From assembly GCF_963678635.1 (NCBI RefSeq), contig NC_087064.1:18114094-18178093 (forward strand): DNA of 64,000 bases, in the 5' to 3' direction. Under the pieces are notes generated by a model. That model saw only the letters and a program-made list of their open reading frames with translations. It had not been told where the DNA came from and ran no database searches. The position numbers were made by a program, and so were the translations under genes. This stretch comes from Symsagittifera roscoffensis (taxonomy: Eukaryota; Xenacoelomorpha; Acoela; Convolutidae). Position 1 is the first letter of the stretch, and every line of letters begins with the position of its first letter. Positions 12,593 to 24,649 of the stretch are shown in pieces.

Positions 12593-13322
12593 GCATTGAA
12601 TGACTTTTTTCTAATATATTGGTCAATTAATTTTTTTACCTCGACAAAACAAACGCTCTGAGCTTTCCTAAAACACCAAAAATCTACTAGTTTGAGCATA
12701 AACTCTTATACTGTCGGCTAATTTTTGTAAAAAGTCAAAATGCCGTTTTCGATTTCGGTTACCTTCTTAAAAAGTTTTGAACAAAATTTCTGTTTCTTTT
12801 TGGTGCGCTCTTCCTCTCTTCTTCAGCATGTAGGGGCATTGAATGGCTTTTTTTTCTAATAAACTGGTCAATTAATTTTTTTTACCTCGACAAAATAAAC
12901 GCTCTGAGCTTTCCTAAAACACCGAAAAACTACTAGTTTGAGCATAAAATCTTATACTGTCGGCTAAGTTTTGTAAAAAAGTCAAAATGCCGTTTTCGAT
13001 TTCGGTTACCTTCTTAAAAAGTTTTGAACAAAAGTTCTGTTTCTTTTTGGTGCGCTCTTCCTCTCTTCTTCAGCATGTAGGGGCATTGAATGGCTTTTTT
13101 TTCTAATAAATTGGTCAATTAATTTTTTTACCTTGACAAAATAAACGCTCTGAGCTTTCCTAAAACACCGAAAAACTACTAGTTTGAAAATAAAATCTTA
13201 TACTGTCGGCTAAGTTTTGTAAAAAGTCAAAATGCCGTTTTCGGTTACCTTATCAAAAAAAATTTGAAAAAAAATTCTGTTTCTTTTTTGCGCGCTCTTC
13301 CTCTCAACTTCAGCATGTAGTG
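12593..13322 (+). repeat. Tandem array, three units of about 243 bp
   Basis: Units start at GCATTGAATG near 12593, 12836 and 13083, with periods of 243 and 247. Each carries GACAAAA-AAACGCTCTGAGC, AATGCCGTTTTCG and GCGCTCTTCCTCTC before the next GCATGTAGGGGCATT. Units 1 and 2 are close; unit 3 has lost a few bases. It lies within the STARD3 intron and has no coding potential. Confidence 0.85.
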
Positions 13323-14385
13323 GCATTTAGAAATATTTATGGTTGGCGGCCAAAAATGGGGTTGCAGAAAGGTACTATAGCTTGATAATCGAGGCTTTGA
13401 GGTTGTTTTAAAAAGCTGTGTCCTCTCAAATCAGCAACTGGCTTTTAAAATCTTGCTGTTCCAACAAGACAGGGAAAGTACTACGTATTTTTGGTTTTTC
13501 ACTTTTAATCGCCAATTTTGTACCAGCAGTAAACTTCAAATATTTTGATACTTCACTTAATGTTCTCTCAGTCGTGGTACAATCAATTATGCAAGGATGT
13601 TTCAAAGCTTTCCTCGCTGTCAAAAATACTTGATTTTTTGTAATTCATATTTCAACACAGTCAACACGCAGTTGGAAAAATGTACGAGAACAAAGTAACC
13701 GAGAAAAAAAAATTGATTTTTTTTAAATTGCAAATTTCTAAATATTCAGCATGCTCTTCGAAGTTCAAATAATGTTTATCATTTTTCTTCCGTCAATTTT
13801 TCTATTGGAGAAAAATGGATCAACGGGTGTTTTTTATTTCGCTAGGAATTCAGAAAATTGAAATCCTTTTTTGAAACTAAAATTTTTTCACAGTTTTTGT
13901 AATATTTTTTGCTTTTGCTTTTCAGGAGTGGATTTTGCCTTCAATTAACGAAAGAAAAACAAAAGAAATGAAATGAACATTGAAAAAACATCTTTTTTCA
14001 AACCGCAAGAAAAAAATTTTGAAAAAAAAACGATATAGGCAAAAAACATCAAGACCTATATAGGTGGCTTTACACTTAATCAACTGCTGTGGGAATTTTC
14101 TGTGCTACTAACACAACGGCCAGCTATTCGTTCAAATTTTATTTTTTTAAATGATTGATATGCAATTGAATGATTTGTGATACAGTCTTTTTTTAAATTA
14201 TCCGGACATAACAAACAAAATTTGATTTTCAAACGCATTTTTCTCAAATTGGAGTAACAGTTGACCAAAATTAACAGAACAAAATCTGCTTAGAAAATCA
14301 TCAGAAATAAATGGTGCATTTTGGCAACAATGGGCTAGTTTGACTTTGCTTAACTAATCAACAATTACGCCGAAATTATTATTAA

Positions 14386-16033
14386 AATTTTTTTTTAAAT
14401 GCAAGTGACAAAAATTAAATTTTCAAAATTTTGTGTAAAACGTTTGAAATTTGTTTTGAGCAAAGATTTTGATTTTACTATATTGAAATGACTTTTTTTC
14501 TAAAAACACATTGTCCAAAAACACATTGTCCTTACAGATTTTTGGAACTTTGACATATCTCAAATTTTTTTGTGCTGTTGTGAGACACAGTTTTCGAGAT
14601 CAATTTCTCATCAATCAATGTGTTAGTTTCGGCGTAATTGTTTATTAATTAAAAAATGGTTACCATAATTTTGAAAAAAAGTTACACCAAATTTAGGGTC
14701 AAATTCTGATGCAATTCTATTTACTTTTTGTTATCTTCACTTTTTATTATTCTCACTTCAACTTCAAAAACAAACGTTCGAATTTTTGAATATATTGTTC
14801 AATGTGTCCTGTTAATTCAAATCAGCACTGTACAAGGAGTATCAGTCTAAGCGCGTGAAACGACTTAACAATTTATTTTTTTTGTTTTTTCTTTGAGCTT
14901 TTCTCAACTCTAAAATAAAACTACCATCACGTTTTCACTCGTTTTATACAACTATCAAAAACGTGAAAAGCCTTTTAAAAAATCAAAAAAAGTGTTGTTT
15001 CTTTCAACTGATTATTTGGTGTGCTCTAACATTTACACATCAAAAATTAAAATTTTATAAATGTTCAATTGTTTTTAAGTTCTGTGCATGAGTTTTTCAA
15101 AACATTTTTTTATATGATTGCACCAGTAAATTGTAAATAGTCAATGCAACAAATACCGAATTTGAGGTGAAGCGATCTATGTTATTATTCAAATGGAATG
15201 ACGGGCAGGTAAACTTATGCAGCCGAAAACGATAAAAAGACAGCTTGTATCAGGACAAAACACTGAATGTTCCGTCTGCTTTTTTTTGTTTCTATGGAGT
15301 ATTTTAAAGTAAAATAACTGACGAAAATTTCAAAAAAAAACTAAAAAATATCAAGATTTTTGCCTGATGTTTTTTTTGCTGACAATTTCTAATAGGGACT
15401 CAATCTCCGCTTACGCGTTAATAGCCCAAAATCTATCGCGCGTTGATTGTCCCAAATTGCGCATAACTCTCATAACTTAATAAAAAATAATCACAGGCGA
15501 GCAATACTCTTAATTTTGAACCTGGGACAACAATACTTGCCGACTGAAACAAAAAAAAACATTCAAAAATTTGTCTGGATAAAAAAAACAACCCGAGCAC
15601 AAATAATCCGTCATTTTCTTCAAAAGTCGGAAAAATAATGGTGGCTTCTGCGATATGCATAAGATATATCAAAGACTATTCAGCATTTCCAACAATTTTT
15701 TCTCCCACAATCCGGATTAGTTTTTTGCTTCAGCCAAAATTGGTCATGCTGTGATTGAGCTGAAGCTAGAGGTAAAGTGAGAGCTTTTCTTCACGGAATA
15801 TTATTGCCATAGCATGGGATCGATTAAACAATCTGACGCTCTCAAAGTGAGTGCCTACCACCATGATATGTGTCTTGCACGTAGAAAAGAATAGCATTAT
15901 GTGTTTTTGGTTGACAGCCAAAAAAAGTCATTTCAATATAGTAAAATCAAAATCTTTGCTCAAAACAAATTTCAAACGTTTTACACAAAATTTTGAAAAT
16001 TTAATTTTTGTTACTTGCATTTAAAAAAAATTT
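14386..16033. repeat. Separated inverted repeat with 114-bp arms
   Basis: The arm at 14386-14499 is found almost perfectly reverse-complemented at 15920-16033. Both contain AAATGCAAGTxACAAAAATT, GTAAAACGTTTGAAATTTG and TATATTGAAATGAC. About 1.4 kb lies between them, including a decayed GATACGA-family repeat. A smaller inverted pair (AACAATTACGCCGAAA near 14358, TTTCGGCGTAATTGTT near 14627) is nested at the left. This could be a foldback-type element in the STARD3 intron; no target duplication was identified. Confidence 0.75.
15243..15640 (-). repeat. Interspersed repeat, GATACGA family, decayed copy
   Basis: In minus orientation it keeps CTTGTATCAGGAC at the left, CTGAATGTTCCGTCTGC, the core CTCCGCTTACGCGTTAATAG with TATCGCGCGTTGATTGTCCC, and AACCCGAGCACAAATAATCCG at the right. 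The internal AT-rich part is shortened compared with the 517-bp copies. Confidence 0.65.
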
Positions 16034-16404
16034 AAATTATTTGAACAGATCGAAAAATTTAAAACCATTTTTGCCGCTTTGAATCATTTTGTTACAACAG
16101 CAAATTTTTATGACTGACTTCCCCCTTTAGTAAAACTTAATGAAAACTAATTTTGGCTGACCGACACTAAATTTGCTTCGAAGGCGCCTTAACACATTTT
16201 TGAGATGCGAAAAAGCTTAAATGAGAGAGAGCTTAAATGCGAGAGCGCTTGTTTTTTGCCAATAAAGGTTTTTTTTTGGTGTTTGTGTGAGCTCGGAAAT
16301 CAATTCGTTTGACCTTAAAAAGTGACAGAATTTTCAAAACTTCCCCTTTTTTGCAATCGAGGATATCCTAGATCCTCCCTTGGTTGGAAAATTTTAATAC
16401 ATAC

Positions 16405-17254
16405 GCAAATCTTTGAGACGTATTCCGATTTCGAAGGCCTCTCGTGACTCTATTTCGGCTGTCTTTTCAATCGCACTCAACTCGTTGTTCTCTTCCAACA
16501 TCGGCAAGACTCTTCTGTTCTCCTCGCCCACTTCGCTTCCATTTACAGTCACATACACACTGTTGGAGTCGTCGAAACCTCCGCCGCCCGCCGAACGCAT
16601 CACGAAGCTACCTCTCGATTGTCCCCCGAAGCCTCGGTAGTCGTCGGGCGCCACCTGTTGATGATGAGCGCCTACGCCACCCTGCGTCGAAGGCGGGAAA
16701 AATACACTTGGTTGAACGGCATTGGAACTTCCGAACTCATGATTGGATCTGAGTTTCTTGAAGTCTACCATGTAAGTGGCAATCCAAGTCATGGCAAATG
16801 AGGCCAGGATGGAAAAGTATGTGACCGGTTGTCCCGTTGAACTCATGGGGTAGAAGAAAACCTTTGAGAGAAGAAAAGCACTGGAACAAACTGCACAAAA
16901 ACCAGCCACCATCCAGTGTTTACATTTCAGCACTAAATAGCCGAACGTCAACATGGCGTCACGGATGATGGAAAGCAAAACTACATCAGCCATCGACGTT
17001 GAAATCGAGTAGTTTTTGATCTCTACTCGGAACATGTGTATAAAATTTGAAGACTTCTTTTTAATGCTAAGTAGAATGGTCCAAAGCAAGAAAATTAGCA
17101 AAAAGTCGCACAAGCAGAATAGCCCGAAAGTGCGCCGAGCAACGCGGGGTTCCAAGTTGGGGTGGGTGCTTCCGGGAGCGGGTGCAGGGTTGCCTCCACC
17201 CGAGTTGACCACGTGGTTGTTCATGTAGGGCGGAATGTGACCATTTAGTGCCAT
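16405..17254 (-). CDS. STARD3: STARD3-like protein, exon 1: MENTAL membrane domain
   Basis: Starts at ATG 17254-17252 in a good context (ACCGATGG) and ends at a minus-strand donor, C/GTATGT. It encodes 283 residues plus one base. Residues 1-36 are a Pro/Asn/Gly-rich cytosolic leader. RRTFGLFCLCDFLLIFLLW (41-58) opens the MENTAL domain, with four membrane segments near 44-64, 89-110, 114-136 and 144-163, closing on YMVDFKKL as STARD3 and STARD3NL do. In the known family this domain anchors the protein in late endosomes and binds cholesterol. Residues 170-283 form a Gly/Ser-rich linker. The short acidic stretch followed by SVYVTVNGSE (232-241) lies where STARD3 has its phospho-FFAT motif for VAP binding, but the match is loose. 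Confidence 0.9.
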
Positions 17255-19300
17255 CGGTAAACAGAAATAACACTGATTTTTGATATATTTGAAATCACAA
17301 ATATGGCACTATTTGAATTATAATTGTCATGGACGACTGAAGGAATATAGGATTGTTTCGATGATAAAATTAAGATTGGGCGATAAAATATATTTGAAGT
17401 TTTCAGATTTTTGTGAAATTAATTTATCAAACTTAATGTTATCAATGAAAACATATAAAAATTAAAAGAAGTATAAGCTTAAAAGAAAACTTGAATGAGG
17501 CTTTGATTTTTTAAAATGGGCTGAGATGTCTGAGTAAACTTGGGTAGAATGATCAAAGTAGGTAAAAATGAATTGCTTGCTCCAAAGATAACCCGTTAAA
17601 AATAGAGGAATATGGACTTCAGGGTAGTTTTGAGTTATACGCCCATTTTAAGCTAAAACAAAGACAACTGCTTTACAAAAAATACCAATTGCTTGCACTT
17701 AGCTTTTAAAAATGCGTCGTGAACTTTGCTATCCTTACTTTTTTCCAATTTTAAGAATTTCCAACCATTTTCCTAATTTTTCATTACTTAGAAAGAGAAA
17801 AGGAAAATACGTGTGTATGTTTCCCTTGTGAAAAACATAAGCGCACATTTTTCACGTTATAACCCCGCCATTTCCTTTAAGGTAGAAAAAATATGGGAGG
17901 CAGGAATTAAGACGGACAGGAAGTGTTATCTCGCTATATGCGTTTTTTGAGGGTATTCCATTTTCCATCTTCTAGCTTTCTAGCCGGTTTTCTCTTTCAG
18001 TCAAGCAAAACAGGTTTAAAGAAAAAAGATCGTTTGACACGCAAAAAAAAGAGATATTAAGTCACGCAAATAAGCCAAGAAAAAATTGAAGCAACACTGC
18101 ATACTTATTTCATTTCCAGCCATGGTAATGGAGCAATTCCCTGAAGCGAAATGAATAAAAAGCGAATGACGATATTCGTTAGCTACCAACAAATGGTAAA
18201 TTGGCACTGAACAATGGTATTCTAGTTTGATGAACAGAAAAGATTTTCACGCGTGGTATTGACTCAAATTGGAAAACTGTAGCTGCTATTTTAGGACATG
18301 ATGAAAAAAATTTACGTCAATGCACCATTATTGACGCACAAACGTAAAATACTCCGCAAATTCTTTGTTACTTAATACAATATATTTTGTCAATGGCTTT
18401 GAATGGTGCACTTGGCCTTTAAAAATGACCTAACAAGCCATAACAAGAAAAAACAAACAACAGAAAGGTAATTCAAAACAGCGATATATATATATCGCTC
18501 AACAAAATTATTTTTCTAATACAAAATCAAACGACTTAGTGGACAACTTTCGTTTTGATTTTTCAAAACATGAATGCAACAATCAAAAAATTGCCACCTA
18601 TTTAATGAATCAAAAATGCAAAACTTTTTAAAATACCCGTTTAAAATAATAATGAAAAGTTACCAAAATACAAAAGATAAGTTGACTGAAGCTTGAACAC
18701 TAGGAAACGAAAAAAAATACTAAACAAAACAATAGCAGTGTGTAAAATAAAACCGTTTTGTTAAGAGCTTATAACGTGATTGCGTTTCAGAAAAAAAAGG
18801 CACAATATAAATGAAAACCAGCGCATTGCTTTTTGCCTTTTTTCCTTTGTGCGTGTAGGAATAATCCATAAATTAAATCGCATTTTCTCATAATTCATGA
18901 AAAAAAAATTAAAAAGCAAACATTGCTTAGTGCTTGCAACAAGCACAATCTACCACCCAGCCCCCCCCCCCCCCCTCTAAACGCCTTTACTCAATTTTTA
19001 TTCTTATCTTATCTGTCACGCCTATACATTTCAACCAAAATGTAGCCGCAATAACCAACCGGTTTATTCTATCTGAAGTAGCGCCGAAGATCCGGTTTCA
19101 ACATGGTTGAGTGGATGAAAGGGGAAGTAGGAGGGATTTTACAATAAATTTGATCAAGATATCATTGGAAATGTCAGGAACGCCCATTTTTCTTTTCAAG
19201 TATCACAGCTAAAACCATATAACTGTCACCTATATTGCATTCAATTGTACGCTATCTGAAAACTGGTGAAACGAAAATATTTTACGCGTTTTTTTAATTC
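17255..19300. other. Upstream of STARD3; no gene seen
   Basis: AT-rich sequence without credible exons. It should contain the STARD3 promoter on the minus strand, but no TATA box or initiator stands out. Minor structures are an 18-nt perfect palindrome (GCGATATATATATATCGC, 18481-18498) and a C16 run at 18961-18976. Confidence 0.4.
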
Positions 19301-19548
19301 TCAATATTGAGAGAAGTTTTTGGGATTAATTTTTAAAATCCAAATTTCGGCACAAAGCATGCCAATGTGATAGGACAATTGGTACTCTATGTGCTTTTTC
19401 TCTGAGGCAGTGAAATTGCGCACAAAATATACAATGTAATTTGAGCTATTTCCACTTCTTCCAGAGTGGTGGGAATGAAATATGTTTGTATATAATTCTA
19501 GGATCATCCTATAAATCTTTTTGTTGAATAACATCATTCGAATCAAGT
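19301..19548 (-). CDS. Probable last exon of an unidentified gene
   Basis: A minus-strand acceptor (AATTTTTATTACAG) opens two bases of a split codon and 82 codons ending at TGA (19303-19301). The peptide is protein-like, with balanced hydrophobic, basic and His residues (for example NIFHSHHSGRSG, YIVYFVRNFTASEKKHIEY, HIGMLCAEIWIL). I do not recognise it. Two GATACGA repeats lie just upstream on its strand, so its neighbour exon may be beyond 20.9 kb. Confidence 0.4.
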
Positions 19549-19626
19549 CTGTAATAAAAATTGCTTTGCATCAATGTTAAATTTTGTGTTAAATAAAAAG
19601 TGTTTTTGGGGATAAATAAAAACATT

Positions 19627-20112
19627 ACTGCTCGGATCAAACCGGAGCCCTGAATGTTCCGACTGCCTTTTAAGGTTTACGTAGCAGTAATAACATGAGA
19701 AAATTAAATTTAAATGATATTTTACTTAATGAAAATCATCCCCCACACGCCATATAAAGTATAAAAGAATAATTTTTGCTCCTTGTAACAATTTAATTAT
19801 GGCAAATATGCTTCTTTCAATCAATTTGGAACGATTTCTCAGACGGATTAAGTCTTCTCCACTTAAGCGCTAATAGCGCGAAATATACCGCGCGTTTATT
19901 GTCCCAAATTGGCCAAACTGGTCCTCTTTAAGCCCCCATAACTTTACCAAAAATGATTACAGGTGAAATATCTTTTTGAATTTAAGCTCAGAACAACATA
20001 CCTTTTGAATGATATGAAAAATTCCGTCAAAATGAGTAGTTAAATAGTCAAAACTTGTCTGAAGAAAAAAACCAACCCCGAGCACAAATATTCCGTTACT
20101 TTCGTATCGAAA
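19627..20112 (-). repeat. Interspersed repeat, GATACGA family, copy
   Basis: Minus-oriented copy running from ACTGCTCGGATCAA at the left to CCGTTACTTTCGTATCGAAA at the right. It keeps GAATGTTCCGACTGCC, CCCCCACACGCCATATAA, the CGCG core (GCGCGAAATATACCGCGCG) and AACCCCGAGCACAAATATTCC. The terminal hairpin has decayed (ACCGGAGCCC). No ORF. Confidence 0.8.
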
Positions 20113-20408
20113 TTCGCAGCAAAAACACTTGATTTGCCATTTGACTGCTCATTTCATTCAGATTTTTCAAGCCCGGCTTAAAAAGTACAACAAACACAAT
20201 GTAGTTAAACTAAATTGTGAACAAGAAACATACAGTTCATGTCGATGTCACTCCTTGAATCTTCGACAACTTTTTAGCATCTAGAAAGTATCATATACTT
20301 GTTAAAATGGCAAAGCTTAGGTTAAAAACAAAAAGGAAAATCTTCTCTCTCCCATTATATGACAAACCTGAAGTTGGAATTCAAAGTTGGAATTCAAAAC
20401 CAGACAAG

Positions 20409-20935
20409 ACTGCTCGTATCAGGGCGAAGCCCTGAATGTCCCGACTACCTTTTAAGGTTTATGGAGCAGCAGTAATAACATTAAAAAATTAAATGAAATA
20501 AAACAAAATGAAAATTTTTTTTTCTCTAAAATTTGTAATTTTTTATGAAAATCATCCCCCATACACCATTTAAAGTACAAGAAGATAGATTTCGTTGTTT
20601 GTAACAAATCAATTATGGTAAGTAAGCTTCGTTCAACCAATTTGGAACGGTTTATAAGAAGGATTAAATCTCCGCTTACGCGTTAATAGCGCGAATCATA
20701 TCGCGCGTTAATTGTCCCAAATTGGTCAAAATGCCCAAAATGGCAATCTTTAAACCATCATAACTTTACGAAAACTGATCACAGGTGAAATATCTTTTCA
20801 AATTTAAGCTCAGATTAACAATACTTTTCGAATGATTTTCAAAAATTCCGTCAAAAATTGCTTGTTAAAAAGTCGAAATTTGTCTAAAAAAAAACGCACC
20901 CCGAGCACAAGTATTCCGTTACTTTCGTATCGAAA
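20409..20935 (-). repeat. Interspersed repeat, GATACGA family, best-preserved copy
   Basis: Minus-oriented and about 527 bp. The left end is ACTGCTCGTATCAGGGCGAAGCCCTGA with the hairpin stem GGGC/GCCC intact. The right end is TTACTTTCGTATCGAAATTC with the TTTCG/CGAAA stem. It lies 296 bp from the preceding copy in the same orientation. Confidence 0.85.
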
Positions 20936-20939
20936 TTCG

Positions 20940-23900
20940 GAACGATGAAGTACTTACTTAAATGTTATAGAACGAGTTTTATTGTGCTTTTCTTATCAAA
21001 TTTACAAAGAATAGAAAATTTCACACCCCTCAAGATTTTAAGGAAGCTATTATTTTAAAAGTCGGAAAAAATACATAGTTAAAAAAGAAGTCTGATCCGG
21101 CTTAAATGCGCTATAAAAACTAACCAAGACTTCATGCAAGCTGACAAAAGAGCAAAATTATACAGTTCCTGTGTAGGTAAAACAAATATTATCGTTCTAG
21201 ATTTTTATTGTTAAAAAATTTGCAGTCAACACAAACCGAAACCAAAAGATAAAAACTTAAAATGGTTTTTCTAAAAAATGAAAAAACCATCTGAAAATCT
21301 TTTTTTAACCAACGGCTGAACCAGCTTCAAAATGGCGTGTCTTCATAAATGAAATTTAATTCTGTTTGTCTGTGCTGCTAATTTTTGAGGTATGCAGCTC
21401 TCATAAAATTTACAACTTCAACTTCTAACAGTTGCTTTTTTAAACAGTTGCTTCATTAACAGTTGCTTTTTTATTTTTCAAGTATTGAAATCTGCAGACT
21501 GCCCCAAAAAGAAACTAAAGTTAACATTGTAATTTTTTTTTCTGGAAATGATGTTATTCAAAGTTGACGACAATGGTAAGGCAATTGTTCGTTAAAATGA
21601 TATGTTGTAACATTTAAATAGAAAATTTTAATAGTTGCCTTTAAAAAGGATGATTTATTATACAGTATAAATTTCACATATTGCATTGCTAATACAACAC
21701 TAAAAAGAAGAAAAAAACAAGTTATTGAGTCAATTGTTTATTTTGAATTAAGAATGATTAGAGGAACCATTTTCTTCTTATTTGTTAACACCTAAAAAAT
21801 CTGTTGTTTAAAACTGCCTATCTGAATTAAGACCCGGCACGGAAAAAATTTTTTTGCTTGAAACTTTTTTATGTAAACTAAAATTTCACAGAAAAGCATT
21901 AAAAAAGTTTAGCTCTTTTTATGCTCAGTACTTCCAAACTGCCTCTTAAAAAAGTAAGTACCTCTCATGTTGAAATCTACTAAAGCGCAACTTTAGGATA
22001 ATTAGGCTGCCCCATTTGTTTGTTTTGATTTGAAAATCAGAACAAACAAGTGACCTATACCGATGTTTTGCTAAGTAAAAACTCTGAATATAAATGAGGC
22101 GTTATTCGAAGTATTTGCCTCATCAAATAAAACTAACAAGTTTTTTATTTCTGTTATAAGAAAAAAGAGATGTCACAAAAGTGTTCTTGATGAAACAGAT
22201 GATTAAAAAACTATAAAAATCTTTTGATGACAAAAAGCAAGATGCAGGGTTGTGTCTGATCTGCAATTCAGAAAGGTTATAAATCCAGAAAATTAAAAAT
22301 TTAGAACAACTTTCCACTTTTCATTTTCAGTAAAATCTTTTCTATATAAATTTTTTTTTTTAAAAACGACTAAATTCAAATGAATACTTATATTGGGAGC
22401 TGTAGTTTTAGAGCAAAAATCAAGTACTCCGATTTTACACTAGTTGTAATTCTAAATCAGACCTACTACGGTCTATGATTAAATAAAAGCAAAATTTATA
22501 GCACCAGGTTAAATTACCAAAGAGACAAGAGAAGCTATACGAAAGTACTTGTGTCTCTTTTAATATATGCTTAACACATATGCAGAGACTTGATTTTAGT
22601 ACTAATTTTTTTTTGATTTTTTTCAGATTTTTTTTCTGTTTTTTTTACAGTGTGATCATAAAGACAAAACGGAAGATATTGCGGCTGAGTAAATTGAAGG
22701 ATATTGTGGGCATTTCAGATTTGGTGGATTAATTGCATGTTTTTTATCCGGAAATTTTTTAACTGAGAGATTTACTGCCCATTCTTATTGATTTTGAAAT
22801 TAGTTTTGAAATTTGAGAAATTTGAAATTTGAGGTTTTTGTAATCTCACAATTTGTAAGGCCAATTATGGTTGAAAATATAATATTGGCAAAAAATGATA
22901 ATACATTCTGAATTGTACTGATACTGTCAAAATATTTCAAAAGAACTTTCATTTCACAAAAAGCCGTTTAGGTCAAGCTTACCGAATTATTGAAGTGTTG
23001 ATTATATCAAATGTCCACCAAAAGAGAATATTGAAAATTATAGATCAAGCCTGAGAATTGATGGATCAGATCAAGTGACAGATAAATTGCCGTCAAAACC
23101 GGAAGACTATAAAAATGATTAATTGTTTGCAACAAAATTGACAAACTATAATCTCTGGTATTAGGTGACATAAGAATGAGAACTAAAGCAGTGACCTGGG
23201 ATTGAAGGATAGACGAAGCCGAAAGACAGGGAACAGTTAATTAAATGTCACTTTCTAGAGATCAAAAACAAAAAAAAATCAATTCAAATGTCTGAAATTG
23301 TTTTGCGGTACATATGCGATTGATAGCTCCCAAAAATTTATCCGTTGAAAAGAAAAGTCTCGGTCTTTTTATTCTTTTGTCAATTTCAAATAAAATTTTA
23401 TGGTATGTTTATGATTATGAACATGCTTTTTCACTTATTAAGAAACTTTTTGTTGAAAATGATTGCTTCCTGAACTAGCAAGATTTCAAAGTTTCAAAAT
23501 ATAACTTACCCGGCCGCTTATATTTTGGGTTAATAACGTCGCGTCGTTATTCATGGACATTCAGGTTCACTCACTTGAGTGTTAAAATAACTGGAAATCT
23601 GGCTTAGGTATTTGCTATAGTACTACTGCTAGTTGGAATTCAGTTCTTAATTTGGTTTACTTTTGCCATAAACATACCATAGCTTAAGAGTGTGAATGTT
23701 TAGCGGAGAAGTTTAATGGGGTCCATTTATGCTTGGGCTGCTGAAGGATCGAAAATGTGTTTCTGTCTTTGTGGTCTTATCTTGTATGTCACTTCATTAT
23801 GTTCAAATTTGCTGAAGACACACCAGTCTAAATACAGACCTTCTTCGTTCTATAAATAATGCTAATTACAAAACAAATATTTCCCACCTTTAGAGCGTTA

Positions 23901-24640
23901 ATTGTAAAGAATCAAATATGAATCAAAAGCGGGCTAAGAACAAAATTGCTTTTAGCATGTAAGCGTAAACAGGAAAATTCGGCTGTTGGGTAAATACCAG
24001 CGAACTTTCCAAACAAGGTAAATGGATGCAACAAAAAATATGTTTAAAAATACTTTTTCTTTTATGAACTTTAATCAAAATTTACCTGATTTTTGGTTGC
24101 TAGGAATTGCTAGCCCAAATCTTACCACTCAATACCGCGAATTGGTTAAGTAGGAAAACTACAGAAAAAATTGAGATGGAGGTGATAACGAAAATAAGTC
24201 TGAAAACTGCTGAAAATTAACTGCAAAATCTTGACACTGAGAGATTTTTTTTCATATTTGAAATCCAGAAACATTGCAATTTAATTGCGAATTTTTTAAA
24301 TCTGTTTTTGGTTTTTTTTAGTTTATTTTTAGTTAAGGAGGGTATACTAATGCGCCAAAGGAACTGGCTAATTAAGTGGCTAATACACCATGTGAACCAG
24401 ATGAAACAAGATCATGAAAAAAAAACAGAAAAAATGCCAAAAAACTACAATGGAAACTCAATCTGAAGCTGCTAGTTTCGCATCAATTTAACAATCGCTG
24501 CCCATTGCAACTACTAAAGAATTACCACCTCTATAAGCAGTAAATTAGCACTAGAGCGTTCTATTTATAATTCTAATTTTGCTGCATTCGACTAATTTCA
24601 ATATACAAGAAATTTCGACTAATTTAATATACATAACAAT
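20940..24640. other. AT-rich DNA without recognisable genes
   Basis: Frames are short and biased by A/T runs, and no splice-bounded frame stands out. It probably forms intergenic or intronic space between the minus-strand exon at 19.5 kb and the Onecut gene at 27.2 kb. Confidence 0.4.
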
Positions 24641-24649
24641 TGGCCCCCT

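Noticed and set aside
16413-16752. Plus-strand open frames of 75 and 102 aa
   Set aside because: Antisense to the MENTAL-domain exon of STARD3.
18481-18498. Perfect 18-nt palindrome as a regulatory site
   Set aside because: It is an AT dinucleotide run closed by GCG/CGC; expected by chance in this composition and tied to no gene start.
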